From: Microlunatus sagamiharensis
Lineage (GTDB): Bacteria; Actinomycetota; Actinomycetes; Propionibacteriales; Propionibacteriaceae
NCBI RefSeq assembly: GCF_900105785.1
Contig: NZ_LT629799.1
Location: 4,216,001 to 4,280,000 of the forward strand
Length of the DNA stretch: 64,000 nt
Direction: 5' to 3'
Of the stretch, positions 40,838-49,581 are shown in pieces. Under the pieces are notes generated by a model that was not told where the DNA came from, made no database searches, and saw nothing but the letters and a program-made list of their open reading frames with translations. Both the position numbers and the translations under genes were made by a program. Position 1 is the first letter of the stretch, and each line of letters starts with the position of its first letter.

Positions 40838-43399
40838 TCACCCGCTGGTGGGACGGACCAGCAGCTTGTCCACCGACAGCGTCAGCGGGGCGTTGGTGAC
40901 GCCGGCCGACGCGTAGCCGCCGACGGCGATGCCGGTCCTGGTCTGCAGCGCGGCCGTGGCGTCGGTGGCGCTTGCCTGCCAGGTGGTGGGCTCGGGGCTT
41001 CCCTCGGCCCAGACCCGGGCCCGGACGAGCGTGGGTGCCGCGCCCACCGCCTGGGTGCGGATCGTCCAGCGCTTGCCGGCGGTCAGCGTCTCGGGCAGCA
41101 CGAAGGCCTTGAGGTCGGTCTGGGCGTTCCCCTGCACCCGCACCAGGTAGAGGACCATCTTGCCGCCGGCCGGGGCGTACACCTTGGCGAAGTAGCCGTC
41201 GGCGACGCTGCCGCGGGGGACCGCGCGCACGAAGACGCTGCTGGCTGCGGCTGCCTTGTCGACGGCGAAGGTGAGCTGCAGGTCGGCGTCGCGCGAGCCG
41301 GTCGCGAGCTGGGCGTAGGGACCTGACCCGGCCCCGAGCCGGATCAACCCGGCCCCGCCCGCGGTGGAGAGCGAGCCGGCCGACGGCGTCGTCCAGGTCC
41401 CGCCCAGGTCGGCGGAGCCCCAGCCGGAAGCTGTGGCGCGCTCGAAGTCGTCCCGGGCCAGCGGCTTCGGCTCGCCCGTCACGACGACGGTCTGCCGGAC
41501 GCTCGCGGTGGTGCCGTCGTCGTCGGTGACGGTCAGCGTGACCGGATAGCTGCCGGCGGCCGCGTAGGTGTGGCTGGTCGTCTCGCCGCTGCCGGTCCGG
41601 CCGTCGCCGAAGGCCCACGACCAGGACACGACCCTGCCGTCCTCGTCGCTGGACGACGCGCCCGAGAAGCTGACGGCGAGCCGGTCGGCGACGTTGGTGA
41701 AGCGGGCGACGGGCGCGAAGTTCGTGCCGACGCCCACCCGCGGCGACACGGGGCTCTCGAGCAGGTTGCCGAACGGGTCGCTCACCACGACCTGGTAGGT
41801 GTGCTCGCCGTTCGGCACGCCGAGGTCGGTGACCGAGAGCGTGGGGACCGACCAGAAGGAGCTGTCCGCCGTCCTCGTGGCGACGAGCTTCTCCGCCGAC
41901 GTGCCGCGGTCGCGGTAGACGCGGTAGGTGAGGCGCTGGTTGTCCTCGTCCCAGGCCGAGCCGAACTCGACCTGCACCGAGCTGCCGGTGGCGGTCGCCG
42001 TGGTGGGGGGAGCGGTGGTCCGCACGGGCGCGGTCCCGTCGTAGCGCGGGCCCGACCGGTTCGGTGCGACGGGGGCCGTGGCGTAGCGGGTCAGACCCTG
42101 CTGCGGCTTGCCGGCGACCGTCGGGAACTCGCCCCCGAGCGCGACGTAGCCCGCCGCGCTGGTGATGCTCCACACCGACTGGTACTGCCCGCTCGCGAGG
42201 CCGATCCCGAGCGAGGGGTACCAGTGCAGCTGAGCAGCCGCTGGCTGGCCCTTGAAGCTCCGCCCCACGGCGTTCGGGCCGCCGTTGGTGCCCATCGGCA
42301 CGGTGGTGTACGCCGTCCCGTACTGCCACCGCGTGCGCGGGCTGGTGTCGGTGAAGCCGCCGATCATCGTGCAGTCGTGCGGGTGCCCGGCCACGTACAG
42401 CACAGGCCCGACGGGCTCGACGTCGTAGGTGTCGCCGAGGCAGTCGACCAGCCAGCGGATCGACCCGTCGGCCGGGTCGAGGGCGAAGCTGCCCTCGAAG
42501 GTGCCGCCCGCGCCGAAGGCGAACCCGCCGCCGTAGACGAGCGTGCCGTCGGTGGTGAGGGTGTCGATCGCGCCCTGGTTGTAGTCCTTGATCACCGTGT
42601 TGGCGCGCCAGGTGAGCGTCGCGCCCGTGGTCGCGTCCAGGGCGCCCATGCCGTTCACGGTGGTCCCGTTGAGGGTCGAGAACTGCCCGCCCGCGACCAC
42701 CTTCGTCCGGTCCGGCGTCATGGTGAGGGCCCAGGTGTAGCCGCCGGAGGCCACCGGCGCCCAGCTCGTCAGGGCCCCGGTGCCGGCCGAGAAGGAGGCG
42801 AGGAAGTAGCGACGCTCGTCGTCCGGTCCGGCACCGGTGAACCCGCCGCCCGCGTACAGGGTGCTGTTGGTCGCGGTCAGCGCCTTGACCTGGCCGTTCA
42901 CCGAGGCGGCGAAACCCGGGACGAGCGCTCCGCTGCGGGTGTCGAAGGCCGCGAGGTGCGGGCGCGAGACGCCGTCGACGGTGGTGAAGTCGCCGCCGAC
43001 GTAGACGCGGCTGCCGTCCGGGGACGCGGTGATCGCGAGGCCCTGGGCGTCGAGGGTGTGGTTGAACGAGGCGATTCGCTGGCCGGTGGTGATGTCGTAG
43101 GCGATGAGGTGCGCGACGTCGATCTCGGTGGGTCCGCCCTTCCACATGCCCGGCGGGCGGGCCTTGGTGAAGCTGCCCGTCGCGTAGACGGTGGTGCCGA
43201 CGGTGACCTGGCTCCAGACGACGCCGGTCACCTGCCAGGTGGGCAGCGGGTCGGCCGACACGGTGGCCGGCCGGTCCGTCGCGGGCGGGACCGTGTCCGC
43301 CCAGGCCGCGTCGCCGCTCACCGGGACCGTGAGGGCTGCGCCCACGACCGCCGTGACGAGCGCGAGCACGCTCCAACGCCATGTGTGCTTGGTCCGCAC
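40838..43399 (-). CDS. Secreted propeller/FN3/PKD protein with GWG/GGxW module
   Basis: 853 aa. Signal peptide to about residue 34, DUF5122-like propeller (about 40-440; VYVGGDFTTVDGVSRPHLAA), FN3-like domain (about 450-555; LTYRVYRDRGTSAEKL), one PKD (about 560-645; WSWAFGDGRTGSG) and the module (about 650-853; DDFERATASGWGSADLGG). It is a shorter relative of the protein at 43640, lacking LamG domains and four PKDs. GTG start with GGGGGGA upstream. The first propeller blades are nearly identical at DNA level to those of 43640. Confidence 0.85.
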   Translation of the reverse strand: MRTKHTWRWSVLALVTAVVGAALTVPVSGDAAWADTVPPATDRPATVSADPLPTWQVTGVVWSQVTVGTTVYATGSFTKARPPGMWKGGPTEIDVAHLIAYDITTGQRIASFNHTLDAQGLAITASPDGSRVYVGGDFTTVDGVSRPHLAAFDTRSGALVPGFAASVNGQVKALTATNSTLYAGGGFTGAGPDDERRYFLASFSAGTGALTSWAPVASGGYTWALTMTPDRTKVVAGGQFSTLNGTTVNGMGALDATTGATLTWRANTVIKDYNQGAIDTLTTDGTLVYGGGFAFGAGGTFEGSFALDPADGSIRWLVDCLGDTYDVEPVGPVLYVAGHPHDCTMIGGFTDTSPRTRWQYGTAYTTVPMGTNGGPNAVGRSFKGQPAAAQLHWYPSLGIGLASGQYQSVWSITSAAGYVALGGEFPTVAGKPQQGLTRYATAPVAPNRSGPRYDGTAPVRTTAPPTTATATGSSVQVEFGSAWDEDNQRLTYRVYRDRGTSAEKLVATRTADSSFWSVPTLSVTDLGVPNGEHTYQVVVSDPFGNLLESPVSPRVGVGTNFAPVARFTNVADRLAVSFSGASSSDEDGRVVSWSWAFGDGRTGSGETTSHTYAAAGSYPVTLTVTDDDGTTASVRQTVVVTGEPKPLARDDFERATASGWGSADLGGTWTTPSAGSLSTAGGAGLIRLGAGSGPYAQLATGSRDADLQLTFAVDKAAAASSVFVRAVPRGSVADGYFAKVYAPAGGKMVLYLVRVQGNAQTDLKAFVLPETLTAGKRWTIRTQAVGAAPTLVRARVWAEGSPEPTTWQASATDATAALQTRTGIAVGGYASAGVTNAPLTLSVDKLLVRPTSG
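42973..43260 (-). repeat. Near-identical propeller segment shared with 48181-48468
   Basis: 288 bp of about 95% identity at a 5,208-bp offset, including perfect runs of 93 bp (42983-43075) and 74 bp (43077-43150). The flanking parts of the two genes are much less alike, so this looks like gene conversion rather than simple duplication. Confidence 0.75.
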
Positions 43400-43577
43400 C
43401 GTGTCCCCCCAGACGGTTCGTCGGCCGGGCCGACGTGCGGGCCTCCCTCGCGTGAGGCCCCGCAGCCCCTCGCACCCGCGGGGCCCAATTTAGCGTCATC
43501 TCAGATGAATTGCCCCATCCTCAGGGGTGCGCAGCGACACCTGGGCGTCCGGCACGAGCCGGGGCGCCCGGACGCGA

Positions 43578-43611
43578 CGGACCCGCCGCCCCTCGGGGGA
43601 CGGCGGGTCCG
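43578..43611 (-). terminator. Hairpin terminator after the large PKD gene
   Basis: Perfect 11-bp inverted repeat CGGACCCGCCG/CGGCGGGTCCG with a 12-nt loop, 28 bp beyond the minus-strand stop at 43640. Confidence 0.75.
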
Positions 43612-43639
43612 GTGCTGCGTACGGGTGCGGTGCCGGAGG

Positions 43640-46600
43640 TCAGTTCCCGGTCGGCCGCGCCGAGAGCGAGCTCACCGACAGCACGAACGGCGTGGTCGCG
43701 CTCGCCGAGAGGTACGACCGCACGGCCAGGCCGCCGGGGGCCTGCAGGGCGCTGGTGGTGTCCGTACCGGTCAGCAGCCAGGCGCTCGGCTCGGTCGTCG
43801 ACGCGGCCCACACCTTCGCCTGGAGCTGGGTGGTCCCGGTGCCCCAGGCCTGCACCCGCAGGGAGTACGTGGTCTGCGGTGCAACGGTCCCGGAGAGGAC
43901 CTTCGGGGAGCCCACCGTCGTCTCCGTGCCGCCCACCACCTTGGTCAGGTAGACCGTCGCCGTCCCGCTCGCCGACACGAGCACCTTCGCCCCGTAGCCG
44001 TTGGTCTCGTCGCCACGAACGATCGTGCGGAGGTAGGCCGAGCCCACGTCCGGCAGCCGGTCGAAGGCGAAGCCGAGGCGCAGGTCGGTGTCGGTCGAGC
44101 TGACCCCGCGCAGGCGCGCCGTCGGCTGCGAGGAGGGCGACGTCTTGATCGTGCCCGCCCCGTTCGCCGTGGCGAAGAGCGACGTCGATCCGGAGAGGGT
44201 CCACGCCCCGCCGCGGTCGGCCGTGCCCCAGCCACCGGTGGTCGTCCGGTTGAAGGCGTCGCGCGCGAGCACCCCGGCGATCGTCACGTCCCTGCTGGTC
44301 GAGGTGCTCGCACCCCGGTCGTCGGTGACGGTCAGCGTGACGGTGTAGGTGCCGTTCGCGGCGTACGTGTGCTGGACGGTGCGCCCGGAGTCGGTCGAGC
44401 CGTCCCCGAGGTCCCACGCGTACGACGCGACCGTGCCGTCCGTGTCGGCCGAGCCCGAGCCGTCGAGCGCGACGGTGGTGTCGTCGGTCGTCGCGGTGAA
44501 CGCGGCGGTCGGGGCCACGTTGCCGGCCCGGGCGGTGACGGACACCGTCTTCGTGCCGGTGGCGCCCGCGTCGTCGGTCACCGTGAGGCGCACCGTGTAG
44601 GTGCCCGCGGCGGCGTAGGTGTGGCTCGGGTCGGCGTCGGTGGAGGAGGTGCCGTCGCCGAAGTCCCACGCCCAGCCGACGACGGTGCCGTCGGCGTCGG
44701 TCGAGCGGGAGCCCTTGAAGGCCAGGGTCAGCGCGTCGCCGCTGCTGGTGACCACCGCGGTCGGGGCCGCGTTGGCGACGGAGACCGAGGTGGTGGCGCT
44801 GCCCGTCGCACCCTTGTCGTCGGTCACGGTGAGCGTGACCGTGTACGAGCCGGGCGCGGCGTAGGTGTGGCTCGGGCTGACGTCGGCGCTGCCGGTGCCG
44901 TCGCCGAAGCTCCACGCGTACGCGACCACGGTGCCGTCCGGGTCGCTGGAGCCCGACCCGTCGAAGGCGACCTTGGTCCCCGTCGCGCTCGAGGCGATCG
45001 AGGCGAGCGGGTCCTTCGTCTTCGCGACGGTCACCGTCTGGCTCGTGGTGGCGGTCCCGCCGGCGTTGTCGGTCACGGTCAGCGTGACGGTGTAGGTGCC
45101 GTCGGCGGCGTAGGCGTGGCTCGCCGTCGCTCCGGTGCCCGTGCTGCCGTCGCCGAAGCTCCAGCTCCAGGCTGCGACGGTGCCGTCGTCGTCGCGCGAG
45201 GCGGACCCGTCGGTCGTCACCGTGCGCTGGTCCGAGGCCAGCGAGAAGGCCGCGGTCGGTGCACCGTTGGCCACGGTCACGACCTGCGACGCGGCCGCGG
45301 TCGCGCCCTGGTCGTCGGTGACGGTCAGCACGACGGTGTAGGAGCCCGCCTTCGGGAACGTGTGCGTGACCTGCGCCCCGGTGCTCGTCGTGCCGTCGCC
45401 CCAGCTCCAGCCGTAGCCGGTGACCGAGCCGTCGGTGTCGCTGGATCCGGCGCCGCTGAAGGAGGCCTTCAGCGAGCCGGCGTCGACGGTGAAGCTCGCC
45501 GTCGGCGGGGTGTTGGCGACGGTGCCGCCGCCCAGGCGGTAGCGGTTCTTGACCTCGGTGAGGCCGAGCGCCCGCGGGTAGACGGCGACGTCGTCGATCC
45601 AGCCGTTGAAGGCGCTGGACGTGCTGCCGCTCCAGACCCGGTCGTAGCCGACGCGCCAGTAGCCCGTGAGGGTGCTGGAGGCGTTGACCGCGTTGGCGGC
45701 CACCTGCACGCCGTCGACGTAGAGCTGCATCCCGGTGGGCGACTGGGCCGTGACGACGTAGTGCCACTTGCCGTCGTTGTAGGACTTCGGCGAGTCGAGC
45801 GCGACCTGCGTGGTGCCGTTCAGCGTGGCGAAGCGCACCTTGCCCGCGTCGGTCATGGTCAGGTTGCGGTCGACCGTGGCGCTGAAACCGGTGGCCGAGC
45901 TGCCGAGGCCGAGGAGCTTGCCGCCCTGGCTGCCCGTGCTCTTGAACCACAGCTCCTGGCTGTACGAGGCGTCCGGGGCGGCGTTGCCCGCCGACCCGAC
46001 GGTCGCGTTGCCGGTGCCGAACTTGACGCTCGTCCCGCCGGTCGGGTTGAGCGCCCCCGGCTGGCCGAAGGTGGGCGTGCCGGAGTAGAGCCCCCGGTTG
46101 TCGTTGGCCGTGGTGTCGGCGGCGACGGGGCCCGCGGCCTCACCGAGGCGCCAGTAGAAGTTCGGCTTGTTCTTCCACACGTCGGCGCCGTAGCCGTCCG
46201 CCGGTGCGGCGGAGGGCACGGTCGAGGTGCGGCCGCTCTTGGTGAAGTGGTCGTTGACCTGCGCCTGGCTGAGGACCAGCGGGTAGGTCGCGACGTCGTC
46301 GACCGTGCCGTTCAGGTAACCGGTGGTCGGGGCGTTCGTCCAGGTGGACGACGCGACCGAGTCGCCGCCGACGCGCCAGTAGCCCGAGACGGCCTGCCCG
46401 CCGGTCGCACCCCGGTCGCGGCCGATCAGGCGGCCGTCGAGGTAGAGGGCCATGCCGTCGGGCCCGACCGAGGCGTCGAACTGGTGCCACTGGCCGTCGT
46501 TGTACGCCGTCGGGGTGGTGATCGTCTTGGCCGCGCCCTGGTAGACGCCGAAGGTCACCTTGCCGGACGGGCCGAGGTAGAGGTGGCGGTCGTAGTTGCT

Positions 46601-48634
46601 GCTCGCGCCGGTCTTGGCCGAGCCGAAGCCGGCGACCTTGCCGCCCGTGGTCGAGGTGGTCTTGAACCAGCCCTCGAGGGTGAAGGTGTTCGGCGCCGCG
46701 GTGGCGCTGGAGCCCAGGCCGACGGTGGCGGTGCTGGTGCCGTCGAAGGAGGTCGCGGTGTTCGCGTCGCCGCTCAGTGCGCCCGCCGCGCCCCGGGTGA
46801 CCCCGGTGCCGGTCGTGCCGTCCGCGCTGCCGACGGAGTCGTAGACCGTCGTGCCGGTCTCGCCGAGGCGCCAGTAGTGGTCGGCGCCGTCGAGCTGGAC
46901 CTGCGCGGCGTACGCCCCGGTCGTCGTGTCCGCGGTGACCGGGTCGGAGACCGGGCTCAGCAGCTCGTTGCCGAAGGGGTCGGTGATGCGCACCTGGTAG
47001 GTGTGGCTGCCCGAGGGCACCCCGGTGTCGGTCACGGTCTGCTGCGGCAGCGTCCAGAAGGTGCTGTCGACGGTGAGCGTCTTGACCAGCTTCTCGGCCG
47101 CCGTGCCGCGGTCGCGGTAGAGCTGGTAGGTCAGGCGCTGGTTGTCCTGGTCCCAGGCCGCGCCGAAGCTCACCCGGATGGAGCCCGGGGCCACGGAGAC
47201 GGCGGTCGTCGGCGGGACGGTGCTGCGGACCGGCACGGTGTCGGTGTACTGCGGGCCGATCTTGTTGGGGACTGTGTTCTTCAGCGCGTAGCGGACGAGG
47301 CCCTGCTGCTTGGCGCCCGAGACGGTCGGGAACTCGCCGCCGAGCGCGATGTAGCCGGCGCCGCTGGTGACGGACCAGGCGGCCTGCGCCTGCCCGCTCG
47401 CCGTGCCCAGACCGAGGTCGGGGTACCACTGCAGCATCGTCGGGGCGGGCTGGCCCTTGTAGTTCCAGCCGTAGTAGTCGGGGCCGCCGTTCACGCCCGT
47501 GGGGTAGCTCGTGTACGCGCCCGCGTGCTGCCAGCGGGTGCGCGGGTTGGTGTCGCCGAAGGCGCCGACCATCTGGCAGTTGTGGGTGTGGCTCACGGTG
47601 TAGACGACGTCGCCGACCGGCTCCACGTCGTAGGTGTCGCCGAGGCAGTCGACCATCCAGCGGATCGACCCGTCGGCCGGGTTGAGGGCGAAGCTGCCCT
47701 CGAACTTGCCGCCCGTGCCGAAGGCGTAGCCGCCGCCGTAGATGTAGGTGCCGTCCGTGGTCAGCGCGTCGATCGCGCCCTTGCCGTAGTCCTGGATGAC
47801 CGAGCTGGCGGCCCAGGGGAGCGTCCGGCCGGTGACCGGGTCCACCGCGGTCATGCCGTTGGCGGTCACCGCGTTCATCGTCGAGAACTGCCCGCCGACG
47901 ACGACCTTGTCCTTGTTCGGGCTCATCGTGAGGGCCCAGACGTAGCCGTCGTCCGCCGTCGGGTTCCAGCTGGTGAGGGCGCCGTTGGTGGCGGAGAAGG
48001 AGGCGAGGAACTTGCGCTTGGTCGTGTTGCCCGCGCCTGCGCCGGTGAAGCTGCCGCCCGCGTAGACGGTGCTGCTCGTCGCGGTGAGGGCCTTGACCTG
48101 CCCGCTGACCGACGGCGTGAAGCCCGGCACGAGGGCGCCGGTGAGGGTGTCGAAGGCGGCGATGTGGCCGCGGGCCTGGCCGTCGACGCTGGTGAAGTCG
48201 CCGCCGACGTAGACGCGGCTGCCGTCCGGGGACGCGGTGATCGCGAGGCCCTGGGCGTCGAGGGTGTGGTTGAACGAGGCGATGCGCTGGCCGGTGGTGA
48301 TGTCGTAGGCGATGAGGTGCGCGACGTCGATCTCGGTGGGTCCGCCCTTCCACATGCCGGCCGGGCGCGCCTTGGTGAAGTTGCCGGTCGCGTAGACGGT
48401 GGTGCCGACGGTGACCTGGCTCCACACGATGCCGGTGACCTGCCAGGTGGGCAGCGGGTCGGCGGAGACGGTCTGCGGCTCGCTCGTCCCGACGGGGACG
48501 GTGTCGGCCTGCGCGGCCGGGGCCACGAGGGAGACGCCGAGCAGCGTCGTCGCGAGGGCGAGCACGCCCGCGACGCCGCGGCGCAGGCGCCGGGTCGCGG
48601 GGCTGGTGGTCTGGTCGTTCGTCGAGCTGGTCAC
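43640..48634 (-). CDS. Large secreted modular protein: propeller, FN3, 2 LamG, 5 PKD, 1 GWG/GGxW module
   Basis: 1664 aa. Signal peptide to about residue 43 (VAPAAQA), DUF5122-like propeller (about 45-455), FN3-like (about 460-570), two LamG/ConA-like domains (about 575-800 and 810-1035), five PKD repeats (about 1040-1452; each with a WGDG or FGDG core) and the C-terminal module DAFNRTTTGGWGTADRGG (about 1456-1664). Architecture parallels the 22346 protein. No anchor motif. GTG at 48634 with GAGGA 7 nt upstream. A lipoprotein gene lies 74 bp upstream on the same strand, so the two are probably one unit. Confidence 0.87.
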   Translation of the reverse strand: MTSSTNDQTTSPATRRLRRGVAGVLALATTLLGVSLVAPAAQADTVPVGTSEPQTVSADPLPTWQVTGIVWSQVTVGTTVYATGNFTKARPAGMWKGGPTEIDVAHLIAYDITTGQRIASFNHTLDAQGLAITASPDGSRVYVGGDFTSVDGQARGHIAAFDTLTGALVPGFTPSVSGQVKALTATSSTVYAGGSFTGAGAGNTTKRKFLASFSATNGALTSWNPTADDGYVWALTMSPNKDKVVVGGQFSTMNAVTANGMTAVDPVTGRTLPWAASSVIQDYGKGAIDALTTDGTYIYGGGYAFGTGGKFEGSFALNPADGSIRWMVDCLGDTYDVEPVGDVVYTVSHTHNCQMVGAFGDTNPRTRWQHAGAYTSYPTGVNGGPDYYGWNYKGQPAPTMLQWYPDLGLGTASGQAQAAWSVTSGAGYIALGGEFPTVSGAKQQGLVRYALKNTVPNKIGPQYTDTVPVRSTVPPTTAVSVAPGSIRVSFGAAWDQDNQRLTYQLYRDRGTAAEKLVKTLTVDSTFWTLPQQTVTDTGVPSGSHTYQVRITDPFGNELLSPVSDPVTADTTTGAYAAQVQLDGADHYWRLGETGTTVYDSVGSADGTTGTGVTRGAAGALSGDANTATSFDGTSTATVGLGSSATAAPNTFTLEGWFKTTSTTGGKVAGFGSAKTGASSNYDRHLYLGPSGKVTFGVYQGAAKTITTPTAYNDGQWHQFDASVGPDGMALYLDGRLIGRDRGATGGQAVSGYWRVGGDSVASSTWTNAPTTGYLNGTVDDVATYPLVLSQAQVNDHFTKSGRTSTVPSAAPADGYGADVWKNKPNFYWRLGEAAGPVAADTTANDNRGLYSGTPTFGQPGALNPTGGTSVKFGTGNATVGSAGNAAPDASYSQELWFKSTGSQGGKLLGLGSSATGFSATVDRNLTMTDAGKVRFATLNGTTQVALDSPKSYNDGKWHYVVTAQSPTGMQLYVDGVQVAANAVNASSTLTGYWRVGYDRVWSGSTSSAFNGWIDDVAVYPRALGLTEVKNRYRLGGGTVANTPPTASFTVDAGSLKASFSGAGSSDTDGSVTGYGWSWGDGTTSTGAQVTHTFPKAGSYTVVLTVTDDQGATAAASQVVTVANGAPTAAFSLASDQRTVTTDGSASRDDDGTVAAWSWSFGDGSTGTGATASHAYAADGTYTVTLTVTDNAGGTATTSQTVTVAKTKDPLASIASSATGTKVAFDGSGSSDPDGTVVAYAWSFGDGTGSADVSPSHTYAAPGSYTVTLTVTDDKGATGSATTSVSVANAAPTAVVTSSGDALTLAFKGSRSTDADGTVVGWAWDFGDGTSSTDADPSHTYAAAGTYTVRLTVTDDAGATGTKTVSVTARAGNVAPTAAFTATTDDTTVALDGSGSADTDGTVASYAWDLGDGSTDSGRTVQHTYAANGTYTVTLTVTDDRGASTSTSRDVTIAGVLARDAFNRTTTGGWGTADRGGAWTLSGSTSLFATANGAGTIKTSPSSQPTARLRGVSSTDTDLRLGFAFDRLPDVGSAYLRTIVRGDETNGYGAKVLVSASGTATVYLTKVVGGTETTVGSPKVLSGTVAPQTTYSLRVQAWGTGTTQLQAKVWAASTTEPSAWLLTGTDTTSALQAPGGLAVRSYLSASATTPFVLSVSSLSARPTGN

Positions 48635-48708
48635 GGGCTGTTCCTCGTCCCACAGGGGCTGCTGGTCGGTCGTCGAGATCGGTGCGTGCTGGCGGCGGGG
48701 CCCTGGTC

Positions 48709-49437
48709 TCACCGGGCCACCCCCTTCAGCGTGGCCAGCGCGTGGACCCCGTCGAGGTCGACCACCAGGTCGGCGCTCGAGCGCTGCGTGCGGGGGAGGG
48801 TGAAGGCGTAGGTCGCGCGCCCCGAGGCCCCGGGCTCCAGGCGTCCGGAGAAGTCCTGGGCGCCGTCGGGGTAGACGCGGGGGGCGAGGAGGCGGGTGCC
48901 GCGGCCGTAGGGCATCGAGAGCACGGCGCCGGAGACGTCGACCGTGCTCTTCGAGGCGTTCACCAGGCGGAGCCCGAGCACCGTCTGCGGCGAGCCGGGC
49001 GTGCTGCCCGGTCCGCTCCCGGTCGCGGTCGTCTGCTTGGCGGAGACGACCTCGAGGCGCAGGCCGTCGGACCAGCGGGCCTGGCGCGAGGAGGCGCTCG
49101 CGACCGCGACGGAGACCTCGGAGCCGCCCTCCCGCTCGACGGGCTTGAAGGTCTTCGGTGCCGCGGGGTCGGGAGGGCCGGACGGGGTCGCGCTCGGCGA
49201 CGGACCTTCCTGCGGGTCGGCGCTCGGCGCGGCCGGGCTGACCGACGCCGAGGGCTCGGAGGCCGAGGGACCGGACACCGAGGGCTGGTTGGGCGTCGGG
49301 ACCGGGCTCGGGGAGGGCACCTCGGCGCTGCACGCCGAGCACACGAGCAGGGCCGCGACGGCCACCAGCGCAGCCCGCGCGGGCGTCGTGCGGCCGGCGG
49401 CCCGCAGACGTGCGGGCGCGAAGGCGCGAGCGTTCAT
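48709..49437 (-). CDS. Lipoprotein with DUF4352-like domain, paired with the large PKD protein
   Basis: 242 aa. Signal sequence ending LLVCSAC (cysteine near residue 37; the -3 Cys is atypical for a lipobox), Pro/Ser linker to about residue 90, then a beta-sandwich domain (LGLRLVNASKSTVDVSGAVL; YAFTLPRTQRSSADLVVDLD). It resembles the lipoprotein at 27783 in layout, and both adjoin a large propeller/PKD protein. ATG at 49437. Role unknown. Confidence 0.7.
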   Translation of the reverse strand: MNARAFAPARLRAAGRTTPARAALVAVAALLVCSACSAEVPSPSPVPTPNQPSVSGPSASEPSASVSPAAPSADPQEGPSPSATPSGPPDPAAPKTFKPVEREGGSEVSVAVASASSRQARWSDGLRLEVVSAKQTTATGSGPGSTPGSPQTVLGLRLVNASKSTVDVSGAVLSMPYGRGTRLLAPRVYPDGAQDFSGRLEPGASGRATYAFTLPRTQRSSADLVVDLDGVHALATLKGVAR

Positions 49438-49553
49438 GGCAAGATCCCCGAGTTGGTGCGACCACACCCCTATGGCCGTCGTGCCCGGCCCGACGTCCAT
49501 CGGGTCCGAACAAGAAGATCTTAAACCAGGAACCTCCTGAGAAAAGGCTGAAT

Positions 49554-49575
49554 CGAGGGAATATTCTGGCCCTCG
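49554..49575 (-). terminator. Possible terminator after the GDPD gene
   Basis: CGAGGG/CCCTCG, 6-bp stem with a 10-nt loop, 7 bp past the minus-strand stop at 49582 and followed by a TTTT run 8 nt on. The AT-rich stretch to 49500 may also hold the promoter of the lipoprotein/PKD unit. Confidence 0.45.
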
Positions 49576-49581
49576 GTCAGG

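Noticed and set aside
41570-48811. 2413-codon open frame on the plus strand
   Set aside because: It is exactly antisense to the two propeller/PKD genes. Its protein is Arg/Gly/Val/Ala-rich without any domain, a normal shadow of high-GC coding DNA.
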